From NCBI GenBank assembly GCA_026985685.1, contig JALSQA010000403.1, positions 1 to 7,503 on the forward strand: DNA of 7,503 nucleotides, read 5' to 3'. Below, piece by piece: positions 1 through 6,213 of the stretch. The position numbers and the translations under genes are program-made. Below the pieces are notes generated by a model. The model saw nothing but the letters and a program-made list of their open reading frames with translations. It was not told where the DNA came from and did not search any database. The number at the start of each line of letters is the position of its first letter. Positions within the stretch are counted from its first letter, which is position 1. The stretch is from Campylobacterales bacterium. Lineage in GTDB: Bacteria > Campylobacterota > Campylobacteria > Campylobacterales > QNZT01.

Positions 1-1
1 T

Positions 2-532
2 TCACTCTCTATGTTTAGAAAAAACTTTTTAGGTATTTTTCATGGTTCATTATCTGCAAAACTGGAAGAAGACTCATTCATCATCAATAAAAGAGAAAGT
101 ATTTTTGATGAGATGAGAGATCAAGATTTCATCAAACTTTATACAAAAGAAGATTATCGCTGGAAACAAGCAAGTATAGATGCAAAAATTCATGCAAATG
201 TATATAGATATGTCAGTAGTGCAAAATATATAGCTTACACAATGCCTCCATTTGCTACTGCATACTCAATCAAACATAATGAGTTCTATCCTAAAGATTA
301 CTTTGGAGATAAGCATTTAGGCAAACTTGAAATATACAATCCAGGAAATTTTGAGACATGGTATGATCGTGCACCTAACGAAATATACAAATACTTTAAA
401 AAAAACAACACAAATTTGATGTTAATTAAAGGATATGGCATCTATGCATGCCATAGAGATCTACACACATTAGTGAAAGAGATTGCACTTTTAGAAAATA
501 GTTGCAAATTATTGCATTATACCTCTTTATAA
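2..532 (+). CDS. Class II aldolase/adducin-like protein lacking the metal site (5' end outside the window)
   Basis: Numbering is from the ATG at 11. The order of blocks follows the class II aldolase/adducin N-terminal fold (FucA, AraD, MtnB): GSLSAKL (12-18, matching the usual GNxSxR), a helix at 52-68 (QASIDAKIHANVY), a strand at 73-85 (YIAYTMPPFATAY, matching VxHTHPPxATA), and LIKGYGIYACHRDL (138-151, matching LLxxHGxxxxGxDL). In this alignment the FucA catalytic Glu is Asp57 and the three zinc His are Tyr76, Met78 and Tyr142, so a zinc-dependent aldolase or dehydratase activity is unlikely. The frame stays open to the left edge (codons TCA CTC TCT before the ATG) and no ribosome binding site precedes this ATG, so the true start probably lies upstream. 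It runs in the same direction as the division cluster but is separated by 161 bp with TATAAT boxes. The family call is fairly secure; the role is unknown. Confidence 0.75.
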   Translation, partial: SLSMFRKNFLGIFHGSLSAKLEEDSFIINKRESIFDEMRDQDFIKLYTKEDYRWKQASIDAKIHANVYRYVSSAKYIAYTMPPFATAYSIKHNEFYPKDYFGDKHLGKLEIYNPGNFETWYDRAPNEIYKYFKKNNTNLMLIKGYGIYACHRDLHTLVKEIALLENSCKLLHYTSL

Positions 533-608
533 AATCATAAAATTGTCGATTATAAAAGTGCATAATTAGATATTCTTAATTTGTTATGAAATAGTTATTT
601 TAGTAAAA

Positions 609-666
609 TATAATTATTTTATAATCAGCAAAACTTATATTTTGTTTAATTAAATTAGAATATAAT
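609..666 (+). promoter_or_regulatory. Probable promoter region of the chaperone-ftsA-ftsZ cluster
   Basis: The 161-bp gap between 533 and 693 is extremely AT-rich and holds three perfect TATAAT hexamers at 609-614, 620-625 and 661-666. The last is the best candidate -10 for the gene starting at 694; it would place the transcription start near 673 and leave a leader of about 20 nt with an AAGG site at 684-687. None has a convincing TTGACA at 16-18 bp, which is normal for Campylobacterota sigma-70 promoters that rely on an extended -10 and AT periodicity. In such AT-rich DNA, chance TATAAT matches are expected, so which box is used is inference. Confidence 0.5.
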
Positions 667-693
667 TCTTATAGCTAGTTAAAAAGGTTTATC

Positions 694-2154
694 ATGATTT
701 CTTGGATGCAAAAGCATAGAAAATATCTTGTCGTTACAATTTGGATCAGTACCATAGCATTTGTTGGTGCAGGTTTTGTTGGATGGGGAGCATATAGTTA
801 CAATCAAGATCGTTCAAATGCAGTCGCAAAAGTTGGTGATAAAAAAATCACAAACAAAGAGTTACAAAGTACATATTCAAATATATATAATTATTATAAC
901 CAAATGCTTGGTGGTAAATTAACCCAGGAAAAAGCAGACCAGTTACACTTACAAAGTATCGCACTAAATCAACTCATACAAGAGGGGTTGCTACTTAATT
1001 ATGCCAAAGATAAGGGGATTATTGCTTTAGAAGATGAAGTTTTAGAAAAGATCCAGTCAATAGACGCATTTAAAGACAAAGGTGCATTTAGCAAAGAGCG
1101 TTATTTTCAAGTTTTAAAAAGTATCAATACTGATCCAAAAACATTTGAAGCAAACATGAAAAAAGAGATCATTTTAGCAAAACTCAAAAAGTTATTAAAT
1201 CTTCCTGTCTTAGAAGATGAGAGTAAAATGGTATTTGCTTCTGCTTATATGTCTGATAAACTTTCTGTCAAGAACATAAAAGTGGCTGATGAAAATTTAT
1301 CTATCAGTGAAGAAGATGTAAAGAAATTCTGGGAAAAAAATAAAACAAAATATTTAAGTAAAAAAAGTTATACATTAGAAGCTACACGTATCAATGCGAC
1401 AGATATCAAAGTAGCTGACGATACATTAAAAGCATTTTATGATGACAATAAACAACTTTTCAAAGGTAAGGATGATAAGATTCTTCCATTTGAAAAAGCA
1501 AAAGAAAAAGTCATCAAAAAACTGCAAATGAAAAAAGCAAAAACTGCTATATTGAAAAAATATTTAGCGATTAAAAACTCAAAAGAAAAAGCAGAAAAAA
1601 CTATCACCGTTGCAGAAGGGAACAATGAAATTCCAACACAAAAAATAGCAACAGCATCTGAAGGTGACTATATCAAAAGTATAGAGCTTGATGACGGCTA
1701 TCTAACCGCTAAACTTGTAAGTGTCAATAAACCCAGCCCTTTAAAGTATGAAGAAGCAAAAAAACTGGCAAAAGCTGATCTTACAATACAAAAGAGATAT
1801 AAAGCGTTGGAAGAAAAAGCCAAAGAGAGTATGAAAGATTTCAAAGGTGCAAAAGATATTGGATTTGTCAGTCGTGATGATACAAAAAAACTTGATTTTT
1901 TAGATGAAGCACAAGCTGCACAGTTTTTAAATAATCTATTTTCACAACAGAAAAAGAGTGGATATTTTATCTTTGAGGATAAAGCCATAGTGTATAAAAT
2001 CACTGACCAAAAACTTTTTGATGCTAAAAAATATGCAGAAAAAAAGGTAGATATAACAAAAAGTACACAAGCATTAAAAGGAAATAGTGCAGAGAAAAAC
2101 CTCATTAAGAAATTACAAAACAAATATAAAATAGAAAAATACGTTAAAGGATAG
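694..2154 (+). CDS. Membrane-anchored periplasmic PpiD/SurA_N-like chaperone (annotated peptidylprolyl isomerase family)
   Basis: The 486-residue protein starts with a basic stretch (MQKHRK) and one hydrophobic segment at about 11-33 with no cleavage site, giving an inner-membrane anchor with the rest in the periplasm. Residues 43-61 (AVAKVGDKKITNKELQSTY) and the following helices to about 170, including LNQLIQEGLLLNYAKDKGI and AFSKERYFQVLKS, match the SurA_N/PpiD N-terminal chaperone domain. Two similar KFWEKNK and AFYDDNK helices at 211-217 and 247-253 occupy the region around where PpiD would carry its parvulin domain, but I cannot find a parvulin core with the usual His and GxLG-type signatures. 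Isomerase activity is therefore doubtful. The protein is very Lys-rich. The ATG has an AAGG site (684-687) at 6-nt spacing. The gene lies directly before ftsA, as in Campylobacter. By family it helps fold newly exported envelope proteins; a specific role in division is inference. Confidence 0.85.
   Translation: MISWMQKHRKYLVVTIWISTIAFVGAGFVGWGAYSYNQDRSNAVAKVGDKKITNKELQSTYSNIYNYYNQMLGGKLTQEKADQLHLQSIALNQLIQEGLLLNYAKDKGIIALEDEVLEKIQSIDAFKDKGAFSKERYFQVLKSINTDPKTFEANMKKEIILAKLKKLLNLPVLEDESKMVFASAYMSDKLSVKNIKVADENLSISEEDVKKFWEKNKTKYLSKKSYTLEATRINATDIKVADDTLKAFYDDNKQLFKGKDDKILPFEKAKEKVIKKLQMKKAKTAILKKYLAIKNSKEKAEKTITVAEGNNEIPTQKIATASEGDYIKSIELDDGYLTAKLVSVNKPSPLKYEEAKKLAKADLTIQKRYKALEEKAKESMKDFKGAKDIGFVSRDDTKKLDFLDEAQAAQFLNNLFSQQKKSGYFIFEDKAIVYKITDQKLFDAKKYAEKKVDITKSTQALKGNSAEKNLIKKLQNKYKIEKYVKG
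2146..2151 (+). promoter_or_regulatory. Ribosome binding site that fixes the TTG start of ftsA
   Basis: AAAGGA lies 6 nt before the TTG at 2158 and is formed by the last sense codons of the upstream gene (Lys-Gly) running into its TAG stop. Only TTG gives a FtsA that begins right before the conserved phosphate-1 motif, so the start is supported by both spacing and homology. The arrangement implies translational coupling to the chaperone gene. Confidence 0.75.
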
Positions 2155-2157
2155 GCT

Positions 2158-3534
2158 TTGAGTACGATAATCTTAGGTGTAGATATAGGCTCCACAAAAA
2201 TATGTGCAATAATTGCACAAAAAAATGATGATTCCGGTGTAAAGATTTTGGGTGCAGGTATTGCAAAATCTCAAGGTATCAAAAAAGGTATTATTACCAA
2301 CATAGAGTTAGCTTCACGCTCTATCAAACATGCCATAAATGATGCTAAACGTGTTGCTGGAACGCATTATGATAAAGTAATAGTTTCCATGTCTGGTGCA
2401 TATACAAAAAGCGTAGATAGTCATGGTGTTGTAAATGTTCCTAGTAAAGAGATAGGTATCAAAGAGATCAATCGTGTAATGCAAATGGCAGATCATAATG
2501 CCAACATACCACATGAGTATGAAAAGTTACACGTACTTCCTTATAACTTCAAAGTAGATGATCATAGTAACATAGACGATCCTCTGGGCATGAATGGATC
2601 ACGATTAGAAGTACAGGTACATATCATCACAGTATTAAAATCAAGCCTAAACAATCTCAAAAAAGCAGTTAAATCAGCTTCATTGGAGATTGACAATATC
2701 GTACTAACAGGATACGCATCTAGTATAGCAGTTCTTAATGAAGATGAAAAAGAGTTAGGTGTTGCCGTTGTTGATATGGGTGGGGCTACAACCAACATTG
2801 CAATTCATCTGGGAAATTCTATTCGATATAATGATTTTATAGGTGTAGGCTCTGCAAATGTTACAAATGACCTTTCAATGGCACTACATACACCAATATC
2901 AGCAGCAGAAAAAGTCAAACTAGAACACGGCTCTTTGAGATTAAATAGCAATGAAATTATAGAACTACCTGCTATCGGTGAAGAAGGTAACTCACATGAA
3001 GTATCTTTGGAGATTGTTACAAATGTTATCTATGCAAGAATTGAAGAGACTTTGCTATTTATAGCTAAATCTATCAAAGAGAGTGGTTTTAAAGATCAAT
3101 TAGCAGCTGGTATAGTATTGACTGGTGGATTAACTAAACTTGTAGGTATACGAGAACTTGCATCTGCAATTTTTAACAATATACCAGTAAGACTAGCACG
3201 TCCAACTGAACAAAATATAGAAGGTATGTTTGATACATTGAAAAATCCAGAATTTTCCACTGCAATTGGTTTGATTTTGTATGGAAATGGACAATTTACC
3301 CCATATGAGATGGATTCAAATAAAAAGCTTCGTTATAAAGATGAGACGATAGAACCAAGTAAAAATATACAAAGTATCATAGAAGATGAGAAGGAAGATG
3401 ATGATCTTGAAGAAGATCTTAAATTTTCACACAAGAATCAAAATAATGATGACTTTTCAGCACTAATTGAGGATGATACGAGTATAAAAGACGGTTTTCA
3501 AAAATTTTGGAATCGTATCACACAACTATTTTAA
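2158..3534 (+). CDS. ftsA: Cell division protein FtsA
   Basis: FtsA is the actin-like ATPase that tethers FtsZ filaments to the inner membrane and recruits later divisome proteins. The 458-residue product has the actin-family nucleotide site in order: phosphate-1 GVDIGSTKICAII at 7-19, phosphate-2 VVDMGGATTNIAI at 204-216, and the adenosine motif VLTGGLTKLVGI at 320-331. The FtsA-specific 1C (SHS2) insert lies at about 84-160 with the conserved HVLPYNFKVD at 125-134. The C-terminus is a long acidic, probably disordered linker (about 384-443, including an EDEKEDDDLEED run) ending in an amphipathic helix, GFQKFWNRITQLF at 446-458, the usual membrane-targeting sequence. The linker makes the protein somewhat longer than the roughly 420 residues of E. 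coli FtsA. Translation starts at TTG, 3 bp after the upstream stop; ftsZ follows after 26 bp to its ATG. Confidence 0.97.
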   Translation: MSTIILGVDIGSTKICAIIAQKNDDSGVKILGAGIAKSQGIKKGIITNIELASRSIKHAINDAKRVAGTHYDKVIVSMSGAYTKSVDSHGVVNVPSKEIGIKEINRVMQMADHNANIPHEYEKLHVLPYNFKVDDHSNIDDPLGMNGSRLEVQVHIITVLKSSLNNLKKAVKSASLEIDNIVLTGYASSIAVLNEDEKELGVAVVDMGGATTNIAIHLGNSIRYNDFIGVGSANVTNDLSMALHTPISAAEKVKLEHGSLRLNSNEIIELPAIGEEGNSHEVSLEIVTNVIYARIEETLLFIAKSIKESGFKDQLAAGIVLTGGLTKLVGIRELASAIFNNIPVRLARPTEQNIEGMFDTLKNPEFSTAIGLILYGNGQFTPYEMDSNKKLRYKDETIEPSKNIQSIIEDEKEDDDLEEDLKFSHKNQNNDDFSALIEDDTSIKDGFQKFWNRITQLF

Positions 3535-3548
3535 AAGATAATTCAAAG

Positions 3549-3553
3549 AGGAG
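3549..3553 (+). promoter_or_regulatory. Strong Shine-Dalgarno that fixes the ftsZ start
   Basis: AGGAG within CAAAGAGGAGAG lies 7 nt before the ATG at 3561. It selects this ATG over an in-frame ATG at 3507 that lies inside ftsA. It is much stronger than the ftsA site, in line with the larger amount of FtsZ cells need. Confidence 0.85.
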
Positions 3554-3560
3554 AGAATAT

Positions 3561-4682
3561 ATGTCAAACACAACAGTCGGTGCACAGATAAAAGTAATAG
3601 GTGTCGGTGGTGGCGGAGGAAATATGATCAATCATATGATCAGCGAAGGGATTGGTGAAATCGGTCTTATCGCAGCTAATACTGACGCACAGGCACTTGA
3701 AGCATCCAAAGCAAATACTGTCATCCAGTTAGGTGAACGTAAAACAAAAGGTCTTGGTGCAGGTATGAAGCCTGAGATTGGAAGAGAATCAGCATTAGAG
3801 AGTTTTGAAGATATCAAAGAATCACTAGAAGGTGCTGATATGGTATTTATCGCTTCTGGTTTTGGTGGTGGTACAGGAACTGGTGCTGCTCCAGTTGTAG
3901 CACAGGCTGCAAAAGAGGTAGGTGCTTTGACTGTTTCAGTTGTTACCAAGCCTTTTGGTTTTGAAGGAAGAAAAAGACTCAAACTAGCAGAAAAAGGTAT
4001 TGATGAGCTTAAAAAAGAGAGTGATTCTATCGTTGTTATTCCAAATGACAAACTACTTTCTATCGTTGATAAAAACCTTGGGATTAAAGAGAGTTTTAAA
4101 TTAGTTGATGATGTTTTAAGTCGTGCTGTTGGTGGGATGAGTGCTGTTGTTCTTTCAAGCGGTATGAATGATATAAATGTCGATTTTGCTGATATTAAAA
4201 CAATCATGAGTCATAAAGGTATGGCTATTTTAGGTGTAGGTGAGGCTCAAGGTGATGATTCTGCCATAGAAGCTGTCAAAAATGCCATCGAATCTCCACT
4301 ATTGGATAACATGACAATCAATGGTGCTATGGGTGTTTTGGTACACTTTCATATGCATCCTAACTATCCTCTTACACAAGTACAGCATGCAATGGATATT
4401 ATCTATGATAGTGCACATGAAGATGCTGATGTTATCTTTGGTACAACTACAAATGAAAAACTTAGTGAAGATGAAGTAAAAATAACTATTGTTGCAACTG
4501 GTTTTGAAAACGATAAAACTGTTAAAGATATTCCTTCTACAACATCTTCATCAGCTGTAAATACTACTAAAGAACCTGTAGAAATTGCACCTATTTTTAG
4601 AGGTGTCGGTAATGGCAGATATGAATTAGAAGATGATTGCGATTTAGATTATCCTACATATTTACGCAAACAAATGGATTAA
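3561..4682 (+). CDS. ftsZ: Cell division protein FtsZ
   Basis: FtsZ is the tubulin-like GTPase that polymerises into the division ring. The 373-residue product shows the glycine loop VIGVGGGGGN at 12-21, NTDAQAL at 40-46, the tubulin signature GFGGGTGTGAAP at 100-111, the KPFGFEGRKR region at 130-139, and the T7 synergy loop NVDFAD at 206-211 with catalytic Asp208 and Asp211. The core ends near VATGF (311-315). A short Thr/Ser-rich linker (about 316-358) leads to the conserved C-terminal peptide LDYPTYLRKQMD (362-373), the docking site for FtsA and other partners. The start is the ATG at 3561 because it has the AGGAG site and gives the normal FtsZ N-terminus; the longer reading from 3507 would overlap ftsA. 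It is the last gene of the plus-strand cluster. Confidence 0.98.
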   Translation: MSNTTVGAQIKVIGVGGGGGNMINHMISEGIGEIGLIAANTDAQALEASKANTVIQLGERKTKGLGAGMKPEIGRESALESFEDIKESLEGADMVFIASGFGGGTGTGAAPVVAQAAKEVGALTVSVVTKPFGFEGRKRLKLAEKGIDELKKESDSIVVIPNDKLLSIVDKNLGIKESFKLVDDVLSRAVGGMSAVVLSSGMNDINVDFADIKTIMSHKGMAILGVGEAQGDDSAIEAVKNAIESPLLDNMTINGAMGVLVHFHMHPNYPLTQVQHAMDIIYDSAHEDADVIFGTTTNEKLSEDEVKITIVATGFENDKTVKDIPSTTSSSAVNTTKEPVEIAPIFRGVGNGRYELEDDCDLDYPTYLRKQMD

Positions 4683-4689
4683 ACCACTC

Positions 4690-4700
4690 CTCCTTTTTGA
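4690..4700 (+). other. Anti-Shine-Dalgarno-like tract in the ftsZ 3' UTR
   Basis: CTCCTTTTTGA starts 7 nt after the ftsZ stop codon. It is complementary to TCAAAGAGGAG at 3543-3553, the ftsZ ribosome binding site, over 11 consecutive positions (10 Watson-Crick pairs and one G-U). The complementarity is seen directly; any regulatory use is inference, since any CTCCT tract pairs with a Shine-Dalgarno to some extent. Confidence 0.35.
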
Positions 4701-4702
4701 TA

Positions 4703-4730
4703 TACCAAATAGAGAATCCTCTATTTGGTA
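4703..4730. terminator. Perfect 12-bp hairpin at the convergent junction, possible bidirectional terminator
   Basis: TACCAAATAGAG (4703-4714) and CTCTATTTGGTA (4719-4730) are exact reverse complements around an AATC loop. The hairpin sits between ftsZ and the convergent Sel1 gene and includes the last two codons and TAG stop of the latter. Only 4 of 12 pairs are G-C and no T-tract follows on either strand, so it is not a textbook intrinsic terminator. It may instead mark or protect mRNA 3' ends. Confidence 0.5.
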
Positions 4731-5218
4731 GCAACATGAGTGATATTTTCATGCTCTTTTTCTACTAACTGTAACCATTTTAAAGCTTCTTTCATATTTT
4801 TTTGGATACCACCTTTCCCCTCTTTGTAAATCATAGCAAGATTAAATTGTGCCATAGTATCACCTTTTAGAGCTGCTTTTTTATACCAGCTTACTGCTCT
4901 TGAGAGACTTTGCCCTACTTGTAAACCATTTTCATACATAAAACCAAGCAAATAACACGCTTCACTATCTCCTTTATTTGCTGCTTTAGCTAACCAGAAA
5001 AATGCTTTTTGATGATCTACCTGTACACCAATACCATCTAAATACATCTCTCCCAACATTGTTTGAGCATCTACATCACCACTTTTTGCTAATTGCAAGA
5101 AAGTTGCACTTGCCATTTCAGGTTTACCCTTATCTAACATCTCTAGTGCATTGCTATAAGACGATTGTGCCATTAAACATGTTGATGCTACCAACATTCC
5201 CATTATCATTTTTTTCAT
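4721..5218 (-). CDS. Exported Sel1-repeat protein
   Basis: The 165-residue protein has a signal peptide (MKKMIMGMLVASTCLMA, likely cut before Gln18) and then Sel1-like helical repeats. Three repeat starts, SGDVDAQ, KGDSEAC and KGDTMAQ, fall at Gly47, Gly83 and Gly119, an exact 36-residue period, with the typical LGxMYxxGxGV and KAxxWxxKAA blocks. A partial unit (25-46) comes before them. Sel1 repeats form a solenoid used for protein-protein contacts; the partner cannot be told from sequence. It is related in fold to the Helicobacter Hcp proteins but lacks their paired cysteines (only Cys88 in the mature part). The ATG has a GGA site 5 nt upstream within AAAAGGAATACT. The stop codon lies inside the junction hairpin. 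The gene is 122 bp downstream of aguB and may be transcribed separately. Confidence 0.88.
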   Translation of the reverse strand: MKKMIMGMLVASTCLMAQSSYSNALEMLDKGKPEMASATFLQLAKSGDVDAQTMLGEMYLDGIGVQVDHQKAFFWLAKAANKGDSEACYLLGFMYENGLQVGQSLSRAVSWYKKAALKGDTMAQFNLAMIYKEGKGGIQKNMKEALKWLQLVEKEHENITHVATK

Positions 5219-5241
5219 AGTATTCCTTTTTTTGAAGTTAT

Positions 5242-5247
5242 ACTATA
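5242..5247 (-). promoter_or_regulatory. Tentative -10 box for the Sel1-repeat gene
   Basis: On the minus strand TATAGT lies about 24 bp before the start codon, inside the 122-bp gap (5219-5340) between aguB and the Sel1 gene. A TTGACG just upstream is too close to serve as its -35. The rest of the gap is AT-rich with only weak inverted repeats, and no clear aguB terminator is visible in it. Confidence 0.3.
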
Positions 5248-5340
5248 ATCGTCAAGTTGGTAATGTATTTTATACTTTTATAGAAAGATAGAGTCTTTTT
5301 GTAAAAAATAGGTAGATTTTACACATTTAAATAAAACTCT

Positions 5341-6213
5341 CTAACGAAGATACCTTTTTGTAAGCCCATCATAGCACTCAATACGTCTATCTCGTAAAAA
5401 AGGCCAAATATTTCGTACATTTGAGATTTGTGACATATCCAATTCGCAAATTGCTACAACTTCATCTTCATGTTCACAAACTTTCAAATACTCTCCTTGT
5501 GATCCACAAATAAAGCTTCTACCCCAAAATCGTATGCCATCTATCACACCTGTTGGATCTTTCTCTTTTCCAACACGATTAACACATATTAACGGTATCC
5601 CGTTAGCGATAGCATGAGAGCGTTGGATTGTCATCCACGCATCTAGTTGTTTTTGTTTTTGGGCATCACTATCTTCATCAAACCATCCTATTGCAGTAGG
5701 ATAGATCAAAATCTCTGCACCTTTTAAAGCCATAAGACGTGCAGCTTCAGGATACCATTGATCCCAGCAAACAAGCACACCTAAACAGCCAACACTAGTT
5801 TCTATCGGCTCAAATCCCAAATCTCCTGGTGCAAAATAAAACTTTTCATAAAAGCCAGGATCATCTGGAATATGCATTTTTCGATATTTTCCAGCTATAC
5901 TACCATCGCTTTCAAAAACAACTGCACTATTGTGATACAACCCCTCTGTTCGTTTTTCAAATAATGATGTAACTAAAACTACAGAATATTTTTTGGCAAC
6001 ATCAGACCAAAATTTCAAATCCTCTTCATAAGAAGCTGCCAGATCAAAATTTTGTGTATCTTCTGTGATACAAAAGTATTGACTTTGATGCAACTCCTGT
6101 AAGACAACTAAATTTGCACCTTTTTGTTTTGACTCTTTGATCATATCAAGAGTTTTTTCTACTGTTTTTTGTTTATTGTTGTGAAATTTTTGTTGGATTA
6201 AAGCTACTTTCAT
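5341..6213 (-). CDS. aguB: N-carbamoylputrescine amidase (nitrilase superfamily)
   Basis: This cytosolic enzyme hydrolyses N-carbamoylputrescine to putrescine, CO2 and ammonia, the last step from agmatine after agmatine deiminase (AguA), which is not in this window. The 290-residue length is typical. The nitrilase catalytic triad is visible: Glu40 in LQELHQSQYFC, Lys112 in KYRKMHIPDDPG and Cys149 in GVLVCWDQWYPEAAR. Subfamily markers such as the QYFC block, the IPDDPGFYEKFYFAPGD loop, CWDQWYPEAARLMALKGAE, YPTAIG and VNRVGKE favour AguB over beta-ureidopropionase or other amidases. The ATG overlaps the folP stop as ATGA (4 bp) and has only a weak GAGA-type site, so translation is probably coupled to folP. 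In organisms with the carboxynorspermidine route, putrescine feeds spermidine synthesis. Confidence 0.92.
   Translation of the reverse strand: MKVALIQQKFHNNKQKTVEKTLDMIKESKQKGANLVVLQELHQSQYFCITEDTQNFDLAASYEEDLKFWSDVAKKYSVVLVTSLFEKRTEGLYHNSAVVFESDGSIAGKYRKMHIPDDPGFYEKFYFAPGDLGFEPIETSVGCLGVLVCWDQWYPEAARLMALKGAEILIYPTAIGWFDEDSDAQKQKQLDAWMTIQRSHAIANGIPLICVNRVGKEKDPTGVIDGIRFWGRSFICGSQGEYLKVCEHEDEVVAICELDMSQISNVRNIWPFLRDRRIECYDGLTKRYLR

Noticed and set aside
1698..2195. 165-codon open frame antisense to the chaperone gene
   Set aside because: Its Phe/Ser/Leu-rich product is the complement of Lys/Glu-rich sense codons; no recognisable family.
3507..3560. In-frame ATG at 3507 that would lengthen FtsZ by 18 residues
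   Set aside because: It overlaps the ftsA membrane-targeting helix in another frame and gives an unusual N-terminus, while the ATG at 3561 has an ideal AGGAG site and begins a normal FtsZ.
3624..3645. Repeated ATGATCA words near the start of ftsZ
   Set aside because: They simply encode the conserved NMINHMIS stretch; no sign of a separate function.
3632..4207. 191-codon open frame antisense to ftsZ
   Set aside because: It is a shadow of the ftsZ coding frame: Ser/Pro/Leu-rich with no domain, and the sense gene is certain.
4686..4698. Perfect AAGGAGG-type Shine-Dalgarno on the minus strand
   Set aside because: No usable start codon follows; the nearest GTG is followed by a stop after one further codon. 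It is the complement of the CU-rich tract after ftsZ.
5177..5218. Possible lipoprotein signal with Cys14 in the Sel1-repeat protein
   Set aside because: The residues before the Cys (A-S-T) do not fit a lipobox, which needs Leu/Val/Ile-like at -3 and Gly/Ala/Ser at -1; cleavage after LMA by signal peptidase I fits better.
5283..5322. Weak inverted repeats (AAAGA..TCTTT, GTAAAA..TTTTAC) as an aguB terminator
   Set aside because: Stems are only 5-6 A-T-rich pairs, with no proper U-tract, as expected by chance in this AT-rich gap.
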